Positions 50,622-58,280 of a stretch of DNA of 64,000 nucleotides are shown here, piece by piece. The notes below the pieces were generated by a model. That model made no database searches and had not been told where the DNA came from. It saw only the letters and a list, made by a program, of their open reading frames with translations. Location of the stretch: the NCBI RefSeq assembly GCF_014646155.1, contig NZ_BMMX01000018.1, positions 62,001 to 126,000 on the forward strand. Direction: 5' to 3'. Made by a program: the position numbers and the translations under genes. This stretch comes from Mangrovihabitans endophyticus (lineage in GTDB: Bacteria; Actinomycetota; Actinomycetes; Mycobacteriales; Micromonosporaceae). Numbering within the stretch: the stretch's first letter is position 1; each line of letters opens with the position of its first letter.

Positions 50622-50991
50622 CCAAGATTCTCGATGCTCTTGGTGGCAGGCTAGCCGTTCATGAACCCGCGCGAAACCCGCCGGACACACTCGACCCCAT
50701 TCCCACCTGCCCCGCCCCGCCCCGCCCCGCCCCACCCCGCGCCGCCACGCCTCGCCCCGCGCCGCCACGCCTCGCCCCGCGCCGCTCGCCCGCCTCGCCC
50801 CGCGCCGCCTCGCCACGCCCCGCCACGCATGACGACAACGCACCCCTTTTAGACGGAAGTAGCCGACTTATACCCGCGTCCTGCCGCAGCACCCCGTCGA
50901 TCATGGAGTTAGTGTGCCGGTTCTGGTACGCCATATCCGACTTGTCGGACCAGCAACTCCAAGATCGACGGCCGTCCGGGGCGGGGTGGGG
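50622..50991. other. 370-bp intergenic region with low-complexity DNA
   Basis: The gap between the two minus-strand genes has a run of CCCCGCC and GCCGCCACGCCTCGCC units (50710-50825) that gives Pro-rich frames without gene character. It ends with copy 3 of the inverted-repeat element (50895-50970). The promoter of the lactate permease must lie near 50625-50660. Confidence 0.6.
50895..50970. repeat. intergenic inverted-repeat element, copy 3
   Basis: CGTCGATCATGGAGTT (50895-50910) is opposed by AACTCCAAGATCGACG (50955-50970), 15 of 16 pairs. An inner perfect hairpin TCCGAC-TT-GTCGGA lies at 50936-50949. The interior shares AGTG..GCCGGTT and CATATCCGAC with copy 1 at 34555. It sits just behind the stop of the LuxR-type gene and may act as its terminator. 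Confidence 0.8.
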
Positions 50992-52773
50992 TCAGGACTG
51001 GGGGTCGTGGTTTCGGGAGCGTCGTGGGCGCACCACCTCCACCGCCGGAGCCAGGCCCGCAATCGAGGCCAGCGCGCTGCGCCGCCGTACGCCCAGCTTG
51101 CGATAGATGCGGGTCAGGTGCTGCTCGACCGTGCTGGCGGTGAGGAACAGCCGGCGCGCGATCTCCCGGTTCTTGTAGCCCTGCGCGGCAAGCTCGGCCA
51201 CCCGGCGTTCCGCCTCGCTGAGCGCGGCGAGCCGGGCGTCGTCGGCCGGCCCGGACGGCGGTCCGGTCAGCCCGCGGGCGGCGAACTCGCGCAGCAGCAG
51301 CCCGGCCGCCGCGTCGCTGGCCAGATGCCACGCGCGGCTCAGCGGCGCCGGGGCGTACTGCGGCTCGCCCGCCTCCTCGAACGCCCACCCCAGGTCGGCC
51401 AGGCAGCGCGCCAGTTCGAGCCGGTCGCCGCACTGTTCCAGCAACTCGATCGCGGCGCGCAGCAACTGCGGCCGGCGGCCCGGCGCGAGCGTGGCCGCGC
51501 GTACCCGCAAGGCGCCCGCACGGACCCGGGGGCGCGAACCGCCCAGCACCGCGAGTTGCCGGTCGGCAAGCGTCCGCGCCGCCTGCGTGTCGCCCAGCGC
51601 CAGGTGCGCCCGCGCCGCGTCCACCATCCACGGTGACAGGCCGGGAAACGACACGCCCCAGCTCTCCTGGATCTCACCGGCCGCGAGGAAGTCGCTCAGC
51701 GCCGCACGTTCCCGGCCGGTGGCCAGGTAGTGCAGTCCGCGGGCGCGCAGAAACACCAGCCCGTACGGGGTGCGGCCGAGCGCGGGCGGGAGCTGCCCCC
51801 AGAGCCGGTCCGCCACCTCGTCGTGCCGGCCCTGCTCGGTGAGCGCTTGCAGTGCGGTGCCGAGCGGCAGGCCCACCAGCACGCCCCAGCCGGTCGGGGT
51901 GAGCCGGCGCAACGACACCTCGGCCAGTTCCTCGGCCGCATGCAGTTCGCCGCGGCGCAGCTCGGTGCGCGCGCGGGCCGCGGTGAGCAGCGCCTCCGCG
52001 GTGCGGCTCGCGGAGCTGCGGGCGGACGCGAGAAGATCGGCGAACCAGGGCGTCTCCGCGTCCAGGTCCTCGGCGTCGTCCAGGGCGAGCAGGGCCGTCT
52101 GCAACGGTTCCAGCGCATCCCGGTTGATGTGCAGCCCTTGCAGCACCGCCTCGGCCGCCGCCGTGGGTCGCAGCCACGGGTGTGTGGCGGCGACCGCGTC
52201 CACGGCCGGCTCCGCCCCGCGGTCCGGGAATGTGGACGGATAGAGACGGTTCAGCCACAGATCCGTGATGGCCCGCTCCAGGCCGGTCGGCGCCGCGTCG
52301 TCCAGCAGCGCGGCCGCGTCGTCGACCAGGCCGTGCCAGCCGAGACGGCGGGCCAGCACGGCGGCGGCGACCGGAGGCAGCGCGGGTGACCGCGCGAGAG
52401 CGGTCAGCGCGGAGACCGATCCGGCCGGGCGCAGCCACCAGTCGATGTCGGCCAGTTCCGCCTGCACGCCCGCATCCGGCCCGGCACGCAGAACGAGTTC
52501 GAGCAGACGGCGGGCCTCATCCTCGCGTCCACGCACGACGGCCTCGGCGGCGGCGTCCCGCAGCGCGCGCAGCGCCCACGGCTCGGCGCTGCCGCCGGCT
52601 GCGACCAGACGGTCGGCAACCGCGCCGATCGGCGCGCCCTGGGCGAGCAGTTCCCGAGCGGCAAGCAGATGACGGGCCGGATCATCGCCGAGATCCGGCG
52701 CGTCGAGGCCGCTCGACGGAACCTTGGCCACTACTCTCAAGTCCTCTGCATGAATTCCCGCCGACAATGGCAC
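50992..52773 (-). CDS. LuxR-family regulator, LAL type without ATPase domain
   Basis: A 593-residue regulator. The C-terminal LuxR helix-turn-helix (about 520-580) has LSEAERRVAELAAQGYKNRE and IARRLFLTASTVEQHLTRIY in parts. The rest is TPR-like helical repeat. Full-length LAL regulators (MalT/NysRI type, about 900-1000 residues) have an N-terminal AAA ATPase before this repeat; here the protein begins at the point corresponding to just after the ATPase (DDPARHLLAARELLAQGAPI). No Walker A or B motif is present in it or upstream. It starts with a GTG. It is adjacent to the polyene cluster and may have regulated it, or still does. Confidence 0.85.
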   Translation of the reverse strand: MPLSAGIHAEDLRVVAKVPSSGLDAPDLGDDPARHLLAARELLAQGAPIGAVADRLVAAGGSAEPWALRALRDAAAEAVVRGREDEARRLLELVLRAGPDAGVQAELADIDWWLRPAGSVSALTALARSPALPPVAAAVLARRLGWHGLVDDAAALLDDAAPTGLERAITDLWLNRLYPSTFPDRGAEPAVDAVAATHPWLRPTAAAEAVLQGLHINRDALEPLQTALLALDDAEDLDAETPWFADLLASARSSASRTAEALLTAARARTELRRGELHAAEELAEVSLRRLTPTGWGVLVGLPLGTALQALTEQGRHDEVADRLWGQLPPALGRTPYGLVFLRARGLHYLATGRERAALSDFLAAGEIQESWGVSFPGLSPWMVDAARAHLALGDTQAARTLADRQLAVLGGSRPRVRAGALRVRAATLAPGRRPQLLRAAIELLEQCGDRLELARCLADLGWAFEEAGEPQYAPAPLSRAWHLASDAAAGLLLREFAARGLTGPPSGPADDARLAALSEAERRVAELAAQGYKNREIARRLFLTASTVEQHLTRIYRKLGVRRRSALASIAGLAPAVEVVRPRRSRNHDPQS

Positions 52774-53436
52774 CGAATCCGTGACCTTTCCCGTTTCCCA
52801 TCAAACTCTCAGCAACGACAATCGGGCCAGCAACGGCATTCAGGCCAGAAAAAATCGGGCCAGCAACGACAATCGGGCACCCGTCGGCGACGAACACGCA
52901 GCACGCCGAGGACCGATTTTACCCTAGCAATCGCGCCGCTTATCGGCACGAGCGCACCCAGTCTTGTCCGACATAGGCCGAGTTGACAACGTGCGAGTTG
53001 CGGCTTGCCCGCGGCGACACCGGAGGCTGCCCGGCCACACCCGGCGGCGTCACCGCGTCACCGGGACACGACGCTCAGCCCGCCACACCGACAGCTCAAG
53101 CCATTCGCGCGGGTAATTATGTCGGCACTCCGGGCGAAACCAGTAACGGTCGCAGGCGGTGAGCAATGGGACGCCATCCGTCGCGATAATGACGGAACTC
53201 GACGGTACGACACGCGGCAATGCGAACCATATTCAGCTTGCCCGTGCGGACGAGAGACGGCGGGCGGCGCTCCCCGCCGCGGTCGCCCCCGGCTGTCTCA
53301 CCCCGTTGAGCCGTGGCCCGGGGCTGCCGTGGGGGCATCTTTGAGGTGCACACGGTACCGCCGAGCGGCAGGAGCGGCACCTGAGGTACGCCCCGGGACG
53401 AGGCGGCACACGCCCGGGACGAGCGGGAGCGTGGTT
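52774..53436. other. 660-bp gene-free gap before the polyene cluster
   Basis: No frame here has gene character. CAGCAACGACAATCGGGC is repeated at 52810-52827 and 52861-52878, and the DNA from 52750 to 52860 is the least GC-rich for several kb, so it is the likely promoter of the LuxR-type gene. CTTGTCCGACATAGGCCGAG (52963-52982) resembles the interior of the inverted-repeat family. The remainder, 53000-53430, shows nothing I can name. Confidence 0.5.
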
Positions 53437-53452
53437 CTAAGGAAATCCCCGG
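53437..53452. promoter_or_regulatory. PimM-type PAS-LuxR operator, site 1
   Basis: CTAAGGAAATCCCCGG matches the PimM/AmphRIV-class consensus CTVGGGAWWTCCCBAG at 14 of 16 positions. It lies 18 bases before the glycosyltransferase ATG, followed by GGTGCC in both this and the second site. In pimaricin, amphotericin and candicidin-type clusters this palindrome is the activator binding site overlapping the -35. Confidence 0.65.
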
Positions 53453-53470
53453 TGCCCGGCGTGGGATCAA

Positions 53471-54919
53471 ATGACGGTGAACCCATCGACCGCGTCCGCG
53501 CGCCCCGTGATGTTCGTCAGCCTGCCCGAGAGCGGGCTGCTGAACCCGATGCTGGTGCTCGCGTCCGAAATGGCCCGGCGCGGCGTGCCGGACCTGTGGT
53601 TCGCCACCGACGAGCCGCGCCGGGCGGACGTGGAGCGCATCAGTGCCGCACACGCCGGCCGCGGCAGCGAAGACGCCGGTGACAGCAGCGACGACAGCGG
53701 AAAGACCGGCACCGGCGTGCAGTTCGCCTCGCTCGGTGAGGTCATTCCCGAGATGTCCGCGGTCACGTGGGACGACGACGTGTACCGGGAAGTCACCCAG
53801 CGTTCCCGGTTCAAGGCGCACCGGGCGGTCATCCGGCACACGTACCGTCCCGGCCTGCAGACCGGGAAGTTCCACGCCCTCGCCGACGCGGTGGACAAGG
53901 TCAAGCCTGCCCTGCTGGTGATCGAGTCGTTGTGCGGCTTCGCGGTCGACCTGGCGCTCACCCGGGACATCCCGTTCGTGCTCAGTGTGCCGTTCCTGCC
54001 CAGCAACATTTTGACCGCGCACAACCCGTTCGCCCGGTCTTATACGCCCACGGGTTTCCCGGTGCCGCATTCCGGCCTGCCCGCCCGGATGAGTGTGCCG
54101 CAGCGTCTCCAGAATTCCCTGTTCAAGCTGCGCACGCTGGCAATTTTCTTCCACCCGGCGATGGGCCGGGTGCTCAGTGAGGACGCCCGCATCCGCAAGG
54201 AGCTCGGCCTGGCCGCGCCCAGCCCGATGACCCGGGTGGACGAGGCGCAGATGATTCTCTGCAACTCGATTCCGGAGCTGGATTATCCGTTCGACAAGCC
54301 GGAGAAGCTGAAGCTGGTCGGCGCCATGATGCCGGCGCTGCCGGAGGCGGGCGGCGAGCACGAGGTGATGCGCTGGCTGGACGGCCAGGACTCGGTGGTC
54401 TACATGGGTTTCGGCACCATCACCCGGCTCACCGCCGAGCAGGTGGCCGCGCTGGTCGAGGTGGCGCGCCGGTTGGCCGGGCGGCACGCGGTGCTGTGGA
54501 AGCTGCCGCGCGAACAGCAGCACCTGCTGCCGCCGGCCGACCGGTTGCCCGCGAACCTGCGCATCGAGAGCTGGCTGCCGTCGCAACTGGACGTGCTGGC
54601 CCACCCGGCGGTGAAGGTGTTCTTCAGTCACGGCGGCGGCAACGGGTTCCACGAGGGCGTGTACTTCGGCAAGCCGCAGGTGGTCCGGCCGCTCTGGGTG
54701 GACTGCTACGACCAGGCGGTGCGCGGGCGTGACGCGGGCGTCAGCCTGACGTTGGACGATCCGACGACCGTCGACCCCGACGACGTGGTGGACAAGCTCA
54801 CCAGGGTCATCGAGGACCCGTCTTTCCGTACGCGCGCCGAGGAGCTCGGCGACCGGCAGCGGGCCGCCGGCGGGGCGAGTGCCGCGGCCGATCTGATCAG
54901 TCAGGTGGTCCACCGATGA
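53471..54919 (+). CDS. polyene macrolide mycosaminyltransferase-like GT1
   Basis: A 482-residue GT1 family glycosyltransferase. The N-terminal half has VMFVSLPESGLLNPMLVLASEMARRGVPDLWFATDEPRR in pieces, as in NysDI/AmphDI/FscMI. The C-terminal half carries the nucleotide-sugar site, SHGGGNGFHEGVYFGKPQVV then DCYDQAVRGRDAGVSL. It should move mycosamine from GDP-mycosamine to the macrolactone. The ATG at 53471 has no good ribosome site, and a GTG/ATG pair at 53507-53510 just before FVSLPESG is an alternative. It overlaps the aminotransferase by ATGA and starts the operon under operator site 1. Confidence 0.87.
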   Translation: MTVNPSTASARPVMFVSLPESGLLNPMLVLASEMARRGVPDLWFATDEPRRADVERISAAHAGRGSEDAGDSSDDSGKTGTGVQFASLGEVIPEMSAVTWDDDVYREVTQRSRFKAHRAVIRHTYRPGLQTGKFHALADAVDKVKPALLVIESLCGFAVDLALTRDIPFVLSVPFLPSNILTAHNPFARSYTPTGFPVPHSGLPARMSVPQRLQNSLFKLRTLAIFFHPAMGRVLSEDARIRKELGLAAPSPMTRVDEAQMILCNSIPELDYPFDKPEKLKLVGAMMPALPEAGGEHEVMRWLDGQDSVVYMGFGTITRLTAEQVAALVEVARRLAGRHAVLWKLPREQQHLLPPADRLPANLRIESWLPSQLDVLAHPAVKVFFSHGGGNGFHEGVYFGKPQVVRPLWVDCYDQAVRGRDAGVSLTLDDPTTVDPDDVVDKLTRVIEDPSFRTRAEELGDRQRAAGGASAAADLISQVVHR

Positions 54920-55965
54920 GCTACAAGTATCCCGTCTCCATGCCGGCCCTGGACGGGCGTGAGCTGGAGTACGTGACGAGCACCATCGGCGACGGCTGGA
55001 TCTCGTCGCAGGGGCCGTTCGTGGGGCGGTTCGAGCGGGCCTTCGCGGACTTCAACGGCGTGGCGCACGGGGTGGCCTGCTCGTCCGGAACGGCGGCGCT
55101 GACGCTGGCGTTGCGGGCGCTGAACGTCGGTCCGGGCGACGAGGTGATCGTGCCGGAGTTCACCATGATCGCCTCGGCGTGGGCGGTCACCTACACCGGC
55201 GCCACGCCGGTCTTCGTGGACTGCGCCGACGACCTGAACATCGACGTCACCAAGATCGAGGCGGCGATCACCCCGCGCACCAAGGTGATCATGCCGGTGC
55301 ACATCTACGGCCGCCGGTGCGACATGGACCCGATCATGGATCTGGCGTTCCAGTACAACCTGCGGGTGGTGGAGGACTCGGCGGAGGCGCACGGGGTGCG
55401 GCCGGTCGGCGACATCGCCTGCTTCTCGCTGTTCGCCAACAAGATCATCACGTCCGGCGAGGGCGGCATCTGCGTCACCAGGGACGCGGGGCTGGCCGCT
55501 CAGATGGCCCATCTGCGGGCGATGGCCTTCACCCGGGACCACAGCTTCCTGCACAAGAAGCTGGCCTACAACTACCGGATGACGGCCATGCAGGCCGCGG
55601 TGGCGCTGGCCCAGACGGAGCGGCTGGACGAGATCCTGGCCGCCCGCCGGGAGATCGAAAAGCGGTACGACGAGGGTCTGCGCGACGTCCCCGGCATCAC
55701 CCTGATGCCGCCGCGGGACGTGCTCTGGATGTACGACGTACGCGCTCAGCGCCGCACCGAACTGCGCGCGCACCTGGCCGAGCGGGGCATCGAGACCCGG
55801 CTGTTCTTCAAGCCGATGAGCCGCCAGCCCGGCTATCTGGACGAACGCTGGCCCGCGCTGAACGCCACCCGGTTCAGCGAAGACGGCTTCTACCTGCCCA
55901 CTTACACGTCCCTGACCGCGTCGGACATCGACTTCATCGTCGAGCAGGTCCGCGATTTCGCCTGA
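54916..55965 (+). CDS. DegT-family sugar aminotransferase (mycosamine)
   Basis: A 349-residue DegT/DnrJ/EryC1/StrS aminotransferase. DGWISSQGPFVGRFERAFA, CSSGTAALTLALRALNVGPGDEVIVPEFT (in parts), VVEDSAEAHG and the PLP Lys176 in FSLFANKIITSGEGG are diagnostic. It is like perosamine synthase and the polyene enzymes NysDII/AmphDII/FscMII, which aminate a GDP-3-keto-6-deoxymannose to GDP-mycosamine. The GDP-mannose dehydratase needed before it is not in the window and may lie beyond the right edge or elsewhere. The start overlaps the glycosyltransferase stop; the P450 gene follows by 9 bases. Confidence 0.9.
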   Translation: MSYKYPVSMPALDGRELEYVTSTIGDGWISSQGPFVGRFERAFADFNGVAHGVACSSGTAALTLALRALNVGPGDEVIVPEFTMIASAWAVTYTGATPVFVDCADDLNIDVTKIEAAITPRTKVIMPVHIYGRRCDMDPIMDLAFQYNLRVVEDSAEAHGVRPVGDIACFSLFANKIITSGEGGICVTRDAGLAAQMAHLRAMAFTRDHSFLHKKLAYNYRMTAMQAAVALAQTERLDEILAARREIEKRYDEGLRDVPGITLMPPRDVLWMYDVRAQRRTELRAHLAERGIETRLFFKPMSRQPGYLDERWPALNATRFSEDGFYLPTYTSLTASDIDFIVEQVRDFA

Positions 55966-55974
55966 GAGGCCGGC

Positions 55975-57159
55975 ATGACCGACACCGAGGAACAGCTCGT
56001 CGTCGACTTCCCGCTGCGCAAGCCGGGCGAAGTCTTCCCACCGCCGCGTTACGAGGAGTACCGGCATCGGGAGGGCCTGGTCCTGTCGTACCTGCCGGAC
56101 GGCAAGCCCGTCTGGCTGGTGACCCGGCATGCCGCCGTACGGGAGATCCTGACCAGCAAGAAGATCAGCTCCAACCCGGACCGGCCGGGGTTCCCGAACA
56201 TCGGCGAGACGATGGGTGTGCCGCGCCAGGACCAGATCCCGGGCTGGTTCGTCGGCCTGGACCCGCCGGAGCACGACCGGTTCCGCAAGGCGCTGATCCC
56301 GGAGTTCACCGTGCGCCGCATCCGGGACATGCGGCCGCAGATCCAGGACGTGGTGACCCGCGTGGTGGACGGTCTGCTGGCCGACGGGAACCGGTCCGCC
56401 GATCTGATCAACGACTTCGCGCTGCCGATCCCGTCGCTGGTGATCTCGGCGCTGCTGGGTGTGCCGAAGGCGGACCGGGAATTCTTCGAGTCGCGCACCC
56501 GGACCCTGGTCAACATCCGGCAGTCCACCGACGCGCAGCGCGACCTGGCCAGCCGGGAGCTGCTGCGATACATCAACCGGCTGCTGGAGATCAAGGCCAA
56601 GTGGCCCGGTGACGACCTGCCCAGCCGGTTGCTGCAGGGCGGCGTGCTGGCGCCGCAGGAACTGACCGGCGTGCTGCTGTTGCTGCTGATCGCCGGGCAC
56701 GAGACCACCGCCAACAACATCGGCCTGGGCATCGTCACACTGCTGGAGAACCCGCAGTGGATCGGCGACGACCGGGTGGTCGAGGAGCTGCTGCGGCTGC
56801 ATTCGGTGGCCGACCTGGTGTCGCTGCGGGTGGCCGTGGAGGACGTGGAGATCTGCGGCCAGGTGATCAAGGCGGGCGAGGGCATCGTGCCGCTGGTCGC
56901 GGCGGCCAACCACGACGACGGCGTGTTCGCCTGCCCGCACATGTTCAACCCGGAGCGCAGCGCGAAACAGCATGTCGCCTTCGGGTACGGGGTGCACCAG
57001 TGCCTCGGCCAGAACCTGGTCCGGGTGGAGATGGAACTGGCGTACCGGACCCTGTTCGAGCGCATCCCGGGCCTGTCGCTGGCGGCCGGCCCGGACGGTC
57101 TGCCGTTCAAGTACGACGGAGTGCTGCACGGGCTGCACGAGCTGCCCGTGCGCTGGTGA
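55975..57159 (+). CDS. cytochrome P450, polyene methyl-to-carboxyl oxidase type
   Basis: A 394-residue actinobacterial CYP. FVGLDPPEHDRFRKALIPEF, LLLIAGHETTANN (I-helix, Glu243), EELLRLHSV (ExxR) and FGYGVHQCLGQNLVR with heme Cys343 are all intact. In polyene clusters this gene, beside a small ferredoxin gene, is FscP/NysN/AmphN, which oxidises the exocyclic methyl branch of the macrolactone to the carboxyl group. The position between the aminotransferase and ferredoxin genes supports that role; the exact carbon is not readable. Stop at 57157-57159, ten bases before the ferredoxin start. Confidence 0.9.
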   Translation: MTDTEEQLVVDFPLRKPGEVFPPPRYEEYRHREGLVLSYLPDGKPVWLVTRHAAVREILTSKKISSNPDRPGFPNIGETMGVPRQDQIPGWFVGLDPPEHDRFRKALIPEFTVRRIRDMRPQIQDVVTRVVDGLLADGNRSADLINDFALPIPSLVISALLGVPKADREFFESRTRTLVNIRQSTDAQRDLASRELLRYINRLLEIKAKWPGDDLPSRLLQGGVLAPQELTGVLLLLLIAGHETTANNIGLGIVTLLENPQWIGDDRVVEELLRLHSVADLVSLRVAVEDVEICGQVIKAGEGIVPLVAAANHDDGVFACPHMFNPERSAKQHVAFGYGVHQCLGQNLVRVEMELAYRTLFERIPGLSLAAGPDGLPFKYDGVLHGLHELPVRW

Positions 57160-57169
57160 GGAGGACGAG

Positions 57170-57361
57170 ATGCGCATCACGGTGACCACCGGCACCTGCG
57201 TGGGTGCCGGACAATGTGTGCTGTCCGCGCCGGACGTGTTCGACCAGGACGACAACGGCGTGGTCGAGGTGCTGGACGCCGAGCCCGGCCCGGCCCAGGC
57301 GGAACAGGTGCGGCTGGCCGGCCAGCTCTGCCCCTCGGGCAGCATCGCCGTGACGGAGTAG
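57170..57361 (+). CDS. [3Fe-4S] ferredoxin for the P450
   Basis: A 63-residue ferredoxin. TGTCVGAGQCVLSAPDVFDQDDNG then LCPSGSI supplies three Cys (10, 16, 54), the [3Fe-4S] ligand pattern of P450 redox partners such as FscFE/NysM. The ATG at 57170 has GAGGAGGACG right upstream. No ferredoxin reductase gene is near. It is the last gene of the first transcription unit. Confidence 0.93.
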   Translation: MRITVTTGTCVGAGQCVLSAPDVFDQDDNGVVEVLDAEPGPAQAEQVRLAGQLCPSGSIAVTE

Positions 57362-57376
57362 CCGCACCGGCGAGGA

Positions 57377-57392
57377 CTAGCGAATTTCCCGG
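57377..57392. promoter_or_regulatory. PimM-type PAS-LuxR operator, site 2
   Basis: CTAGCGAATTTCCCGG matches CTVGGGAWWTCCCBAG at 13 of 16 positions. It is centred about 30 bases upstream of a -10-like GGTTAT (57413-57418) that precedes the thioesterase start at 57440, and is followed by GGTGCC as in site 1. This would start the second unit (thioesterase, pabAB, PKS). Confidence 0.6.
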
Positions 57393-57439
57393 TGCCGATC
57401 CGCTGCAATGAGGGTTATGGCCAAGCGAAGGAGCCGACC

Positions 57440-58216
57440 GTGACCATCGCCGACGACGCGACCACCCCGTGGCTGCGCCGATACCACCCCGGCGCGGCCC
57501 GTCCGGTGCGGCTGGTCTGCTTCCCCCATGCGGGTGGTTCGGCCAGTTTCTATCACCCGGTGTCCGCCCGGCACGGCGCCGGCGCGGACGTGATCTGCCT
57601 GCAGTACCCGGGGCGGCAGGACCGGCGCCGGGAAGCCTGCCACACCGCCATCGCCTCGCTGGCCGACGCGGTCGCCGCGCAGCTACGTGAACTCACGCCC
57701 AAACCGACAGTGTTCTTCGGGCACAGCATGGGCGCGATCCTCGCGTTCGAGACGGCGCTGCGCCTGGAGGCCGACGACGCCGGTCCGCGCGGGGTGATCG
57801 CGTCCGGTCGGCGAGCCCCGTCCACGGTGCGCACCGAGACCGTGCACCAGCGTGACGACGACGGCGTGATCACCGAGCTGAAGCGCCTCAACGGGACGAA
57901 CGCGAACCTGCTCGGCGACGACGAGATCCTGCGCATGGCGCTGCCCGCGATCCGCGCCGACTACCAGGCCATCGAGACCTACCGCAGCGCCCCGGACGTC
58001 CGGCTGCGCGCCGGCATCACCGTGCTGACCGGTCACGCCGACCCGCTGACCAGCGCCGAGGAAGCGGCGGCCTGGGAACGGCACACCAGCGGCGCCTTCC
58101 GGCTGGTGGGCTTTCCCGGCGGCCATTTCTTCATCGCCGAGCAGCAGCCCGCGGTGAACGACGAGATCGCCCGGGAGCTCGCGGCAGCGCGCCGCCCGGC
58201 CACGGTCGCACCCTAA
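57440..58216 (+). CDS. type II thioesterase of the polyene cluster
   Basis: A 258-residue alpha/beta-hydrolase thioesterase. LVCFPHAGGSASFYHP (oxyanion), FFGHSMGAILAFETAL with Ser96, GHADPLTS with Asp201 and GGHFFIAEQQ with His229 make the full triad. Type II enzymes remove wrong acyl groups from PKS carriers; FscTE/NysE/AmphE are the polyene examples. The start is a GTG at 57440, eight bases after AAGGAG; the frame to 57392 includes an implausible leader. It is followed by pabAB after 64 bases. Confidence 0.9.
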   Translation: MTIADDATTPWLRRYHPGAARPVRLVCFPHAGGSASFYHPVSARHGAGADVICLQYPGRQDRRREACHTAIASLADAVAAQLRELTPKPTVFFGHSMGAILAFETALRLEADDAGPRGVIASGRRAPSTVRTETVHQRDDDGVITELKRLNGTNANLLGDDEILRMALPAIRADYQAIETYRSAPDVRLRAGITVLTGHADPLTSAEEAAAWERHTSGAFRLVGFPGGHFFIAEQQPAVNDEIARELAAARRPATVAP

Positions 58217-58280
58217 TTCGCCCACCCTCGCGGGCGGAAACTCGCACCTCGCGAGCCCGGGGCCAGGACAAGGAGCCGCA

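Noticed and set aside
50661-50852. 63-codon Pro-rich plus-strand ORF
   Set aside because: It is a translation of CCCCGCC-type low-complexity DNA with no gene character.
54901-57408. 835-codon minus-strand frame opposite the aminotransferase and P450 genes
   Set aside because: It is an antisense shadow of high-GC genes; the plus strand has full DegT, P450 and ferredoxin signatures.
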